Below are positions 23,173 to 34,735 of a DNA stretch of 64,000 bases, one piece after another. The stretch is from Ciona savignyi. Lineage: Eukaryota > Chordata > Ascidiacea > Phlebobranchia > Cionidae. The first letter of the stretch is position 1; the number at the start of each line of letters is the position of its first letter. The stretch covers positions 772,346-836,345 of the forward strand of contig CH003275.1 of NCBI GenBank assembly GCA_000149265.1, in the 5' to 3' direction. The notes beneath the pieces were generated by a model that was given only the letters and a program-made list of their open reading frames with translations, made no database searches and had not been told where the DNA came from. A program made the position numbers and the translations under genes.

Positions 23173-24297
23173 ATGATGCATAATAGCGGTGTCTCACTTT
23201 ACAGGTTTGCAGACAGAAAGAACAAACCGACATCATCCACAACTGCACGAACACCGTCTCAGAAAATGGTTAGTAACGCTTGCGATGTTTTGTCACATGA
23301 CCCTATACGTCCATACAGCAACCGACTCAGCAGTAAATCAGGCGCGTCTATGTTTAATTCTTGTCTGTCGTGTAAAGTTAAAGTTGACTCGCCGTTTAAG
23401 TCACGCTTTCGTTGCCACTTTGGCATAAATGGTCGTCGAAAAGTCCGAAAGGTAAATAATCGTAAGCGTAAACGCTTTAATAGACCGTTTTCGAAACGAG
23501 TGTCGAAATCCGCTCCTCCCAGGTCGTTCTTTGTTGCGGACTATAAGACTGGTACGCGCTATTTTGTGGATGAAAGTGAGGAATGTTCTGTTCTACCTCC
23601 AATGGATAATGTCAATTCATTATTTAACTCCGGAAATTGTCCATCTACGTTGAATGACACAAATATCAAAGTGTCTGGTAAAGAAACTGTTTTTATAAGT
23701 TTTAATGGCGTCGGTAAATTTCGTTGGAGTTTTCGCGTTGGAAATGTACTGCATCCCGTAATTGGTAGGGATTTCTTGCAGTATTTTGGTTTTAAAGTAG
23801 ATGCGCGAAATTGTCGTCTTGTTAAATTTCCTACTTATAAACGTGTGTCTGACATACGTTTCCAAAGCAAGCGCAACCTAGCTTTTGTGTATGGAATATG
23901 TGCCCGCAATTATAACGCCAGTTTTCGTCCTTCGCTCTCCAGGGTTGGTCCTTATGTACAAAATGGTGAGACTTGCCGTCTAAGTGCGTCGAATTGTCCG
24001 GAGTCGTTTCCTATAGTTAAGTCCGTTTGTACAAACGCTGCAGAGGTTAATAAATTAGCTACGGCTGCTCTTCCAGTTTGCAAATCGTCGGTGCAATTTA
24101 AGCATAATAATATAAGAGATCGTACTGCCCAAAACGAATCGCCTGTAGCACCACCCATTCCCCCACGCGTGGCGTATCCTCCACCTGTTCCACAACAGGC
24201 AACGACGCCACCGCCAATTCCACGTCGAGTTACACGGTCTGTGTATAGAACCTATACGGTGCCAAGTTTGATCGAACGTATTGCCGTAGTTTCATAA
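23173..24297 (+). CDS. retroelement ORF: basic region, gypsy-type protease-like domain, proline-rich tail
   Basis: A 374-residue ORF starting at ATG 23173; the frame is open from about 23086. Residues 60-82 contain C-x2-C...C-H but no standard zinc knuckle. Residues 87-112 are strongly basic (RKRKRF), as expected for nucleic-acid binding. Residues 117-225 align by eye with Ty3/gypsy retropepsins: FFVADYKTGTRYFVD at the active site, FRWSF in the middle, then HPVIGRDFLQYFGFKVD. At the catalytic triad D-T/S-G the sequence reads D133-E-S, so proteolysis is probably lost. The tail (about residues 325-355) has several PPxPP motifs. There is no gag capsid or polymerase. It may act as a structural or packaging protein, or be a remnant. 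Confidence 0.75.
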   Translation: MMHNSGVSLYRFADRKNKPTSSTTARTPSQKMVSNACDVLSHDPIRPYSNRLSSKSGASMFNSCLSCKVKVDSPFKSRFRCHFGINGRRKVRKVNNRKRKRFNRPFSKRVSKSAPPRSFFVADYKTGTRYFVDESEECSVLPPMDNVNSLFNSGNCPSTLNDTNIKVSGKETVFISFNGVGKFRWSFRVGNVLHPVIGRDFLQYFGFKVDARNCRLVKFPTYKRVSDIRFQSKRNLAFVYGICARNYNASFRPSLSRVGPYVQNGETCRLSASNCPESFPIVKSVCTNAAEVNKLATAALPVCKSSVQFKHNNIRDRTAQNESPVAPPIPPRVAYPPPVPQQATTPPPIPRRVTRSVYRTYTVPSLIERIAVVS

Positions 24298-24778
24298 TTG
24301 GTAAGAGCGCTGCGTTATGTGTCACTGACTATTAACATGTCTAATATTGGTCGTTATTACCTTTCGCCACCTTGATGTCTATATTTTGTTGCCCTATCGC
24401 ACTGCGAGGCTATTTGTTTATATTTTATTTTCCCGCTAATCAGCGAAGATATATGCTACTGATTTTAATTGCTTGGTTGGCGAAAGTATGGCCTCATGGG
24501 GTCATGTGATACAAATCGCGGCGTTACTGCCTTAATTGTGAGATGGCACAACTACTACAGTTTTTACACGACAACAAAATCACGCACTCACATACAATGC
24601 ACCAGTTTGTTATGCATAGTTGTGTAGCCTGGCGTTTGATTGCCCAACTATGGTCTATTAGTTTTTTGCAGGTTCGAATTAATTCTACGTGGTGCTGTGA
24701 AAGGCGATCAAGAATTTTCCCTCAACATCGAATCTCACCACAACGAGAATAGGCATAATACTTTGTTTAAAAATGCCC

Positions 24779-24793
24779 GGAAAAAGGGAGATA
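24779..24793 (+). promoter_or_regulatory. polypurine tract
   Basis: GGAAAAAGGGAGA immediately before the right LTR, in the position where plus-strand priming occurs. Confidence 0.75.
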
Positions 24794-25271
24794 TGTGGTG
24801 AATCGATGCTTTCGGGAACTAATATAATTTTTATGTATAATGATCACGTATACTGTTTGTAGAACCCGTATGTGAACGACGTATATCTAACATGTCATTT
24901 GCGTCGTATTTACGACAACTACACTGCCTTTTGTACTTAAAACGCCAGTCATTATCCCAATTAAAATGGGCGTCGAAATGTCTCCCCCTTTTGCTATATA
25001 TTGCCGTGTATGTAAACGTACAAAATATTGCCACCATAACCGCGTTACTATGCGCTGCATTCTCAGCAATAGAATGCAGCTTACAGAATAAAATACTGCC
25101 TTGCGTCTAAAGTCTATATTCTGAATTTTATGCTGCTACTGGAGTCAGACTTAGACAAGCACCGACTTTACAAACTGGAAAGGACAGCCTAAAGTGACCT
25201 TTTGGTTTAGCGACGAGCGGCCAAATGCGCTTGCCCCGATGAAAGCTTAAAAGAAAAGTAGGGGTGCTAAA
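24794..25271 (+). repeat. right LTR
   Basis: Near-identical to the left LTR; the visible differences are a one-base length change in the GATAAGAAGC/GATGAAAGC segment and C/T near the end. Confidence 0.88.
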
Positions 25272-25489
25272 CTTCTCTGATATACTCTTTTTCAATGATC
25301 ATAAACCTGTAGTTGGACTATTCGCAATTTTTTACCACTGTAAAGAGGAATGACTTCAACTAATAAATAAAGGTTTACAAAAAATATAATTTAATTGCAT
25401 AGTGTTTTAAAATGGCTGTGTAACAGTCATTCAAATATGACCAAAACAGTCAGTTTAAAGAAAACCTTCATTTAAGTGGTAAAGAACAA

Positions 25490-25990
25490 TTTAATTATGT
25501 TTATTTTCGTGAATGGGAAAAGAGGGTTAACACACGGGCAATCGTCAGATCATGTCGCGCCCGCCGTCCGGTTACCGAAGTTGTTGTAGTGTGTTTTGTA
25601 TGATTTCCACGTTCATTTAATTTAGTAGAACCCATTAATCCGCTGGGTTCAGGCAATTTTCGTTAAATGCCTTGCCCAAGGACACAACCGATTAGCTAGC
25701 GACCAGTTTGGCACATGCAACCCTTCGGCTGAAAGGCGACTCACTAAACCGGAGCTGTTGCAATGTGTTACATACACGTTCCTTCAATTTGGTAGAACCC
25801 ATTAATCCGCTGTGTTTAGACAATGTTCGTAAACTGCGTTACCCATGGACACAACCGACTACCTAGCGACCAGTTTCGCACCTTTCGACCACTTTCACAA
25901 CCTTTCGATTAAAAGGCCACGCACAAAACCTCTCGCACTAAAACCGCACTAAACCTCTAGGATCACTGACCGGACAAACCGCAGGACTAA
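25490..25990 (-). repeat. two adjacent SINE copies
   Basis: The first copy (25490-25745) runs from body to head. The second (about 25746-25990) starts abruptly at 'ccggagctgttgcaatgtg' and reaches a head ending near 'ctaaccggcc'. The arrangement suggests a partial tandem duplication or head-to-tail insertion. Confidence 0.65.
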
Positions 25991-26382
25991 CCGGCCCCGG
26001 GGTTTTTAAGTTACCAATCCAAACTTGTTATCTATATTTTCTACATGAATCTAACGAGTGGCCTGTTTACATAAACCCCATGCTATATTATACATAAAGC
26101 GTATAACGTTTGTTCCTGCATGAAAAAATAATTGGTTCTCGAGTTACCAATCCAAACTTAATATATATGCTTTTTGAAAGTATTCGAGTTATAAATTTAA
26201 TATTTTATCTGGGTTTCTGTGGTAACGTGCGGTTTGTAGGGTCCTTTTGTTCCTTTCTCAATTTATTTTATTCACCTACAACTTTCCTTGCAATATAAAG
26301 TAAATAATCCTCAGAAGTTTTGAAATATCGGCTATTGTAGAAAAACTAGTGCGAACATAAGCAAAACTGCAGAGCTTGTATT

Positions 26383-26934
26383 CAGGGCCGGTTTTAGGCC
26401 GATTTGATTAGATCAAATTGGGCCCCGCACCTTGAAGGGGCCCCGCGCTAGCGGGGGTCTTTCTGTATTACGAGATTTAAAATACTACTGAAACGTAAAA
26501 TAAAAAGTGAAATAATATTCTTTCCCATAATATCAATTTGTTATACATCGTAACTAAGTCAAATTTATATTTCTGTGTCTGCCTGTTACGTCATAATGCT
26601 TTCTATAGAATGCGAGATTGCTAAAGCCATTGACTTTGAAGTTATTTTGAATGACTTTGCTAATAAAAAGGCAAGAAAAGTCTTTTTCTGAAAAACTAAA
26701 GGTTAATTGCCTAATTTTCCTTTTTTGCTATTAAAAGTAAAACAATATATCGTAAATAAGCATCCACATAACCTTTAATTTGTTTTATAGCAAGTATTAA
26801 ATGTCTATTTTTGTAGTTTGTATGTACTGGTATGTATTTTATGATATATAAACAACCATAAATTTTGCTATGAAGAGTAGGGGCCCCGCCATCATATTTC
26901 TAATTGGGCCCCGCGGTTCCCAGCACCGGCCCTG
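26383..26934. mobile_element. hAT-like non-autonomous element with CAGGGCCGGT ends
   Basis: Inverted ends CAGGGCCGGT and ACCGGCCCTG. The flanks CTTGTATT (26375-26382) and CTTGTCTC (26935-26942) form an 8-bp duplication with 6 of 8 matching. The inner arms share a GGGCCCCGC-rich palindrome. The interior includes a 31-codon ORF resembling a transposase C-terminus. Confidence 0.7.
26596..26691 (+). pseudogene. hAT transposase C-terminal remnant (31 codons)
   Basis: The ORF MLSIECEIAKAIDFEVILND... followed by FANKKARKV resembles the C-terminal end of ZMYM/Zaphod-like hAT transposases, where a motif like 'SIEHEIAKxLDFxDIIxDFAxxKARK' closes the protein. Recognition is from memory of the family and is moderate. 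The rest of the transposase is deleted. Confidence 0.5.
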
Positions 26935-26959
26935 CTTGTCTCTCGAGAATTTATATATC

Positions 26960-27052
26960 CAAACCATATTTTTAGCTAGCGACCAGTTTCGAACCTGCAA
27001 CCTTTCGATTAAAAGGCGACGCACTTAACCGCTAGACCAACGGGCCGGACGA
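26960..27052 (-). repeat. SINE tRNA-like head fragment
   Basis: Contains 'agctagcgaccagtttcgaacctgcaacc' and 'aaccgctagacc', the B-box and A-box side of the SINE in reverse. The rest of the body is missing. Confidence 0.65.
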
Positions 27053-27492
27053 TTTTTTTCTAATATTTAGTCGAACCTATTATTCCACTTTGGTTCAGGC
27101 AATTTTTGCAAAGTGCCATGTTTAATATCACCGTTAAAGGGCGATCCAATATCCAAACAAGTTAGTTATATGGCCGGGAAATGAATGACAGTTGACAATC
27201 GTTACAGATTATAATTAGTACACTCTCTCCAAGAAAGAAAGAAAAAGTTATTAATAAAACCCGAGACGAAAAGAACACATTTAAAATACATCACCGTCCT
27301 ATATACCGTTTGGTTTTTTAAGTAAATACTAAATTTTTAGTGTGATATTTCAAACTTAGTAAGAAAATAACTAGTTTGCTTAATAAAAGTAGTTTAAACA
27401 ACAAAATTAATTTTAAAAAGTGTTAAACACTATTACACGGTACTCGGGTTAAAGTACTACCGAAAGGAAAAGTTAAAACATCCAGGTTATTT

Positions 27493-27729
27493 GGGTGCCT
27501 CTAAATACTACAGGACCGCTTGGAGCGCTTGGATCACTTAGATTGCTATGGAAAGTAATTCTAACCCTGTCCTAAACACTAATCTCAACCCCAGAACTAA
27601 CTTCAACCCCAACCCTAACATTATTATCGTGGCTTTTGTAATTACTAAGTATAGTAAGCGATCCAAGCGATTTAAGCGCTCCATGCGCTCCATGCGCTCC
27701 AAGCGCTCCTGTAGTATTTAGAGGTACCG
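27493..27729. mobile_element. MITE, 237 bp, perfect 9-bp target duplication
   Basis: Arms GGGTGCCTCTAAATACTACA and its complement TGTAGTATTTAGAGGTACCG. It is flanked by AGGTTATTT at 27484-27492 and 27730-27738 (9 of 9). The interior has CGCTTGGA/CCAAGCG subterminal repeats and a run of 'aaccc' words. It is non-coding. Confidence 0.75.
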
Positions 27730-28223
27730 AGGTTATTTAACCTTTAGTAAATCAAAACTAAAGAGTTAGACTAATATTCTTATTTTTGGTAATGTATATA
27801 GGTTTTAAATCAATTTTAATTAAAAAAAGATGGTTAAAGAATTTCATATTTTGTTAATTATTCGTTGTGCTTGTACTAGGTCAACTTGGTTGGCTGTAAA
27901 GCTTGTTCTATTTGATTTATTTAAATTTTACTATCCAGGCTTAAGCAGTAAATAAAAATATATTTTGTACTAACTAACATATCTGTATATTGTTCACAGG
28001 TTTATAAAAAAAAAATATTTCCATTTGCTGTTATTCCAATAATCTATGCAAACTGTGGATATGATTTTTGCGGATTAATCTGGTAGGGTTATATGCCAGA
28101 TAGGCGTCTCTATAAATATCTAAATTCACATTTCCTTCTGTGGTTAAACTGGAAGTACATTAGTTATATTGAGCTGGTGGGATTGTGGTAAGCTGCTATT
28201 GGCCTATTGACCTTTAATTTTGT

Positions 28224-28322
28224 GGGTACCTCTGATTACTACAGGATCGCTTGGAACTCTAGCCGTAAACCTAAACCTTACAAATAGCACTCTAAGCAAT
28301 CTTGTAGTAATTAGAGGTATCG
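28224..28322. mobile_element. short member of the same MITE family (99 bp)
   Basis: Ends GGGTACCTCTGATTACTACAG and TTGTAGTAATTAGAGGTATCG. The flanks TAATTTTGT and TTATTTTGT agree at 8 of 9 positions, again a 9-bp duplication. The interior is deleted relative to the 27.5-kb copy. Confidence 0.65.
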
Positions 28323-28779
28323 TTATTTTGTTACTGGTATAGATGTATGTGATTTTAAAATCTTGGTTACCATAATTTGTTTCAATTTGTCATATTTACC
28401 TTAATTGGAGATTTAATTCTATATTGATTGCTTAATTCATTGATAAAGTTAGTGTATGGTTTAAGTACTGTAACCCAAATTCTAAACGAGTCTTGACCAC
28501 CAAAACTATTTAAACAGACCATGGTTTTTCAATTGCTTTCTTGGACGCGAAACAGTTGACCAAATTTAAGAAAATTTTCATAGTTTGGTAAAACCACATA
28601 TAGTATGATATATATTCATATTTAATATTCCTAAAATAAATATATTTTCAGAGGACTTGGAAACTTTTACAGTATATTTGATAAAATTCTGACTGCCTGA
28701 ATATATAAATTATATCAAGTTTCACTTCTTTAAGTATTTAATTTAGCATCAATGTGTCAAATGTTTTTTAAATAAAAAA

Positions 28780-29280
28780 TAGGACGAGATCATGCATCTC
28801 GGAGGACTCCTTTGAACATTGGCCGATTTGGTGAAATTTTGATAGGATCGAAAAAATTGTTATCTAAGTTCCCATTGTAGTAATATTAAATAATCGATTT
28901 TACTTAGTACTTATCACAATATACCAACAAATTTATAGTAGTCAATTTGAGATCAGATGGGACGACTGTTGGAAAATTGGTCGATTTGGGGGGCTTATAA
29001 TTTTTATAGGATCTAAAACAGTAGAATACAAGTTTTTATTACTCTAATATTTAATAAACAAAAGCAATTATTTGCGATTTCACTTTATAAAGTATGTCAA
29101 TATACTGACAAAGTTACCGCAGTCAATCCGAGATCATGCGTCTGGGAGGACTCTTTAAACATTGACCGATTTGGTTGACGTATAAATTTCATAGAATCGG
29201 GAAAGTTGGTATATAAGTTTTTATTACACTAATATTTATTATATTATTTCAATTTTTTATTTAAATATTGGTTGACTCTT
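28780..29280. repeat. three decayed tandem units of about 170-180 bp
   Basis: The phrases 'gagatca.gcgtct.ggagga', 'gaccgatttggt', 'taggatc' and 'tattac.ctaatattta' recur in the same order near 28785, 28950 and 29127. Confidence 0.5.
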
Positions 29281-29676
29281 TAACGAAGATTTGGATACTT
29301 TACTACTTGTAACTAATATACTTTTTACACTCAATAGACCTGGGTTCTATTGGATAATGTGTATACTCTAAAAAATTTCCCATCTTATGAAAATATTTAA
29401 TGTATGAATATTAAATATAAAAATATAAAAAAAAAATTTTAATAAAATTAGATGTAGTTTTTACCAAACTGGAAAAATTTGGTCACTTATTTCATGTCGA
29501 AAAAGCAATTGTAAAACCCTGGTCTGGCCTGTCTGTTTACATAGTTTTGTTCTCTTGAGCAATAAAACACAGAAACATTGCCAAATATACAAAAAAGGAT
29601 TTTTAGCCACTTATGAAATAAATTTCTTAGTTTGCATATTATTTTAATCTCATACTTAATGTAGATTAGCACGAAA

Positions 29677-32600
29677 ATGAGTGAGACGGCAAAATTAAAC
29701 CAGAAACCACCAGTGACCCCTGATAAAGACGAGGTGAATTTATTGATACTGATATGTCGTAAACATAATGATATTTATGAAATGTATATGAATCAACCAA
29801 CCAACTGTGGGATAAAATAATCGCACTGATACAAATCAGCACCTGAGCTATATTAGGATAGGAGTAAGATAGGATATTCAAGTTTATCTCCGTGAATGGA
29901 AAAACCAAGGGGGTTAACACACGGGCAATCGTCAGATCACCTCGGCCAAAAATCGGGTAAACTGAGCTATCGCAGTGTGATGTATATGATTTACAAGTTT
30001 CCTAAATTTGGTAGAGCCCATTAATCCGCTGGGTTCACGCAATGTCCATTAAGTGCCCTGCCTAAGGCCGTTCAGCTAGCGACCAATTTCGAACCTTTAA
30101 TCTTTTGGTTAAAAGGCATCGCACTAAACCAGCAGACTAACCAGTCGCACTGATATTAAAATGAAATAAAAAATATTTGTTTAAATATTGTTTTTTTTTT
30201 CAATAAAAGTTTTGCTTAGCACCATTCAAATTTCAAATAGTCTTAAAATAAAATCTAAATATTTAAAAGAATTCATTTGAATAAGAAATGATAATGGTGT
30301 AAAGCGTAACTACTTTTAAGACACTTAGTGGAATTTTTCTGTTTTATTCAGATTTTAGTAAACATGCACAGGCAGCACAGTATGTGTAAATAAACATGTA
30401 GCTGTGTTAGTCTTACTAACACAAATAGTAATAAATGACTCAATAGAAGCATGTGTAATATTCCCCCACAAAAATATATATTGATATATTTACACAAGTT
30501 TGTAGTAGTATGTATGTATCTTTTATATGCCATATTGAGTGCGGAAAAAACGGTATTAGTACAACACAAGCACTAATGCCAAAACAATTATTTTTCAAAT
30601 TATGTTTTTTTTTTAAAGTTCCAACATTTTTTGTAAGCTATTTTTTTAACACTGACTGTATTCTTTTTGTTCTAGATTGGGTTAAAGTTGTTGCGAGTCA
30701 GTGGAGAATCGCATACTTTTGTATTTTCACCAAGCGCTAAAGTGTGTGATGTTGCAAAGCACGTCTTTGAAAACTGGCCTGAAGGTATATTTCATATGTT
30801 GCATTGTATTGCAGTCCATTAGTACAGCCACCATTGCTTGTATCCCATGTGTACAATATTCATAAAGTGTATATGCCGTGTAAACAGTTACAATCATAAA
30901 TGTTGTTGTCAGGTTAACCATTAACCAACCTCATGTGATAATCCAAACTATCTTTGTTTTCGAGGAAATTTTATAACATAATAAATAATATGTGATTGAT
31001 CGAACTTGAAACAAATAATTCAAGTTTCTGCAGATATTTTGTGCGGTTTGTTTCATTTGTAAGTGTTTGCAAATGGTACTTTTATGTTGCATCTAATAAA
31101 TGTTATGTTGATTTTGACTTTTTGTTTCAAATTAATTTCTACAAAATGACGTGCGATGCAAGTGCTAGGTCATTAAATAAAGGTGGCATACTTTATAAAT
31201 ACCGTGCATACTTTAAACATTTAGATCAGTTGAAACCTGTTCGTAAATTTTCACAAATAATCAGCTTTATTTATTTTGTCACAGAATGGAGCCAAGACAC
31301 TGTAGAGACGCATGCGGTATTACGGCTAATATACCAAGGTCGATTTCTACACGGCAATGCAGCTTTGGGAGGTAATTAGTTACTGGGTTAATGAGGACGC
31401 TTCACCTAATCAATAATCAACCAATGAAAGAAAAACAGCTATAATGATGTTTTCACTATGTTTTCATTGTTTGTTTAATCTGTTTTTTTTGTTGAGCTCT
31501 TTCAATTCTTTAACATTGAAGTGTCAGTTATATTATCAGCTCAAACCAGGCCTTTTGATTTACCAGCTTTGAAAATTCCTATTGGAAAGACCACAGTTAT
31601 GCACCTTGTATCCAGAGAAACACTACCAGAACCACCTTCCCAAGGTAACATTAATTATTATGTTTTCAGCTCAATTATAACAAAAATCCAAGCCGACTAA
31701 ATTCCAGGTTTGTTAAAAACCACAATGAAAACCAATCAATTGCTGATTTGATTCGATCCATTTTAAAATCAAAATGCAAATTCAATTCGAAAAAAACAAT
31801 AGAAATTATTTTTTATTCCAGCCATTAAATTAAGTGCGAACAGTAGAAAAATTACCTTATATATTTTAAATTAAACTTAAATATAAAAGTGCTAGTGTGT
31901 TTTTTAGTAATAGTTACCATGATTATAATTAAAAATCAAATTAGCACAGAAAATGTGTGAAGTATTCTTAAGCCATTTTTGAAAGCTGTTTTAAATCCTA
32001 GATTTGAAATTATTGATTTCAGAATAATTATAAATTCTAACCTGATTCGTATAAGGATATCCCGAGTCCTCGAAATCATTTTAATGGAATGGTCTCTCAA
32101 TATAGTAGATTAAAATAACATGTTTTATATCGGAGGTGTTGTAACATTTCTTAATCAAAAATAGAAAGCTGATATTATGAATACGGTGTAACAACTGTTT
32201 ACTGAAATCGTTTTTACTTTGAGCTACAATGTATCTCATTACACCAAATTCAAATGTTGGTTGGCATTAGCATTTAAAATCAGCTGTGCACTAATAATTC
32301 ACTGGTGGCACTGACCTTTGGCCAGAGTTATTGATTTATAGATTATTCGTAAGGAGCCATATCTGTATTGGGCATGGTTGCATAAACTGACGTGACTTTA
32401 TCGACATTTTGTTACCTTATGTTTAGATATAAAATTCAACCCTTTCATACTGCAAGTTTAGGGTGAAATAACAGAAAAATTTCTATACTCCCTTAATCCT
32501 GTTGACTTATTTTTAAACAGTTAATTGGATTGTATTGATTAACACACTATGCCATATGTGTCAACTGTTCTGACATTATGGTATCCCAGATTCCTAGGTA

Positions 32601-32908
32601 TACATTGTACATTGCACTACAATAGATTTAGTCACGTTTTCACTTTCCCTTTTGATTCATTCAACCAGTATATGCTGACAAAGCGATTGATGGATTTGAT
32701 GGTCCAACCATTTAGTGTGTTGTGTCCCATCTGTAAAAGCTCCCATTAAAGTATTCCATTAAATTATTTAAAACAAGTTATTAGTTACTTTAGTAGTTTA
32801 ATTTCAACACCAAAGCTTATATGTTGTTAACTCAAAAATTGTGTAGAACAACATGGAAATGAAAAATCCCAAGATTCAAGCTGTCGACTCTGTTGTTCAT
32901 TGTTTTAG
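29677..32908 (+). CDS. UBL3: ubiquitin-like protein 3 (membrane-anchored Ub-fold), complete, five exons
   Basis: Prenylated ubiquitin-fold protein that sits at membranes; UBL3 is implicated in sorting proteins into small vesicles. Exons: 29677-29733, 30676-30784, 31285-31371, 31567-31644 and 32847-32908. All junctions are GT-AG and the 393-nt CDS is in frame, giving 130 residues (human 117). The Ub fold shows LKLLRVSGESHTFVFSP, the conserved VAKHVFENWP, the diagnostic LRLIYQGRFLHGN and LKIPIGKTTVMHLV, then RETLPEPPSQ. The C-terminus reads ...CRLCCSLF: a CaaX-like box (CSLF) with upstream cysteines suited to palmitoylation. It lacks the Gly-Gly end of conjugating ubiquitins. A SINE lies in intron 1. 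Confidence 0.93.
29862..30150 (-). repeat. SINE copy in UBL3 intron 1
   Basis: Near full-length: tail 'aagataggatattcaagtttat', body 'gggttaacacacgggcaatcg', 'gcagtgtgatgtatatgat', head 'ctagcgaccaatttcgaacc'. Confidence 0.7.
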
Positions 32909-34479
32909 CGACCATCAACTTACATCTGCAGAGCTGCCTCATAAACTGAAAAGCCACTTAAATCCCTGTGGCAGCACACCTTTAATTCTGTAAAAAATAC
33001 TGAAAAACAACTCTATTTGACTACTGTCGTGGAAAAACGTGATGGCTGAAAATGTGTAAATTGCAAAATGAATGCTGGGTAGAATAGGGTAGTTTTTTCA
33101 TTTATTTTTCTTGTGCACATCATTTCCATTGTTCTTCAATTTTTCTGAGCAACTGAAAGCAACCAGTCAAAGGGCTTGAACATTGAAAACAGAATTTTAC
33201 GATATTTCAAAATGTTACGCAATGTAGCTTTCTTCTAAGATTTTAATGCAAATGTTCTTTACAAATTGCAGTATATTTATTAATACTATAAAGTGAGGAA
33301 GTAACCAGTCATTGTACTAATCTTTGAAGTTGGGATTTGCCAGAGCTTTGTGGACAATTGTACGCACTTATTTACAATCTGTGTAAAATGCTCTTTTCTG
33401 ACATGAAGCTGTCTGTTTAATCAGCTTCGTTTTTTGCTTTTCTGTTTCTAATTTTTTTGCTTACATTGTTTATTGCTGTTGCTACTCGTTTGGTGGGGGC
33501 TAATTTAGAAAATAGTTCGGATATTTGAATAAAACCCGGAAGTAAAAAAGGCATCTACTAAGGTTTAAATCCCAAAGTTGTGTCTGCACCTCTGACTATG
33601 TCACTCAAAATATGATTTTTGCAATATTTTGGGTGTTAAATCGCAGCAATTCCAACTAAAAGTATGAGTGAATACTTTGAAGAACCTTTTGTTAGTTTTT
33701 AAAATAAGCACACTTGTTTATCCGATGAATATAAGCCACCAAAACAAACTGGTTTATTCCTGATATTACAAGCAATTGTAAAGCTCTACTTCTTCAAGTA
33801 TTTACTTTGTCATTTCTGTAAGAATGTAATTTGGATGTTGGGTCCACTGTATATAGCTGGTATTCTCTGGTTCTCGTATAATTCTGGTTTTATTTACTCA
33901 ACCAGCATAAAAATTCCCAGTCACACTTCATAATTTTTTAATCTAAAACTTTTCAACACCGTAGTGTGTATTGCAAATGCATTTACTTTTTAAATTCTAA
34001 GTGGACCCTTTGTTGGTAATTTAAACTTTTTCCTTTTGTTGGCAATTAAAAAAAATGTTTTGCATTTTCCGAGTTGTTTGTATGTTTGTAAGGGTGCGTT
34101 GTACGCTGCATTCCACAAATTCTGTTATTTTACAATTTTTTGAATGACAGAAATACTGTTGATATGTAAGGGAGGCACTGTAACCCATTTGGTGGGACGA
34201 ATTGAAATGAACTCATTTAGTCTGTTATTCTTATCCCACTGAAGTTATGCAACATAGCGATTACTGCTCAATATCAATCAATTTAGTTGGGACATACGAG
34301 TTGTTTGTCAATAATGGTTGATTTTGTTTTGAAATATACATTTGATTTTTCTTATAACTTTTTGATGTTTGGTACATTTTGATCTTGAAAGATCTTAATA
34401 AAAAATCAACTTTGCGGATTTGGTTTATTTTTTTAATGGAAGATAAGTAAGTGATTGTATGCGTTTTTATATATGATAG

Positions 34480-34735
34480 AATATTCATGTTTCGGACAAC
34501 CAAGAATTAACACACGGGCAATTGTCAGATTACCTTGTGCCCACTATTGGGTTACGAGAGCTATTGCAGTATGTTGTGTATGATTCACACGTTCCTTTTA
34601 AATAGAACCCATAAATCCGCTGGGTTCAGGCAATGTCTGTTGGGTGCCTTGCCCAAGGACACAACCGACTGGCTAGTGTCCAGTTTTGAACCTTTAATCT
34701 TCCAAAGGCAAGGCAGGTAACCCACCAGACTAATC
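34480..34735 (-). repeat. SINE copy
   Basis: Matches from 'agaatattcatgttt' through 'acacacgggcaattgtcaga', 'ccataaatccgctgggttcaggc' and 'gtgccttgcccaaggacac', with a shortened head. Confidence 0.7.

Larger units (their letters stand above)
22156..25271 (+). mobile_element. non-autonomous LTR retrotransposon (gypsy-type)
   Basis: Two direct repeats of 479 and 478 bp (22156-22634 and 24794-25271) flank a 2.16-kb interior. The 4-bp target duplication CTTC lies at 22152-22155 and 25272-25275. A tRNA-Trp primer-binding match follows the left LTR, and a purine tract precedes the right LTR. The interior has one ORF with a gypsy-like protease region and no reverse transcriptase, RNase H or integrase, so it must rely on proteins from another element. 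The LTRs differ at only about two positions by eye, which points to a very recent insertion. Confidence 0.88.
25276..29676. other. gene-free transposon graveyard
   Basis: No host gene is recognised. It holds SINE copies (25490-25990 and 26960-27052), a hAT-like element (26383-26934), two MITEs with 9-bp duplications (27493-27729 and 28224-28322) and decayed tandem repeats (about 28780-29280). Confidence 0.6.
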
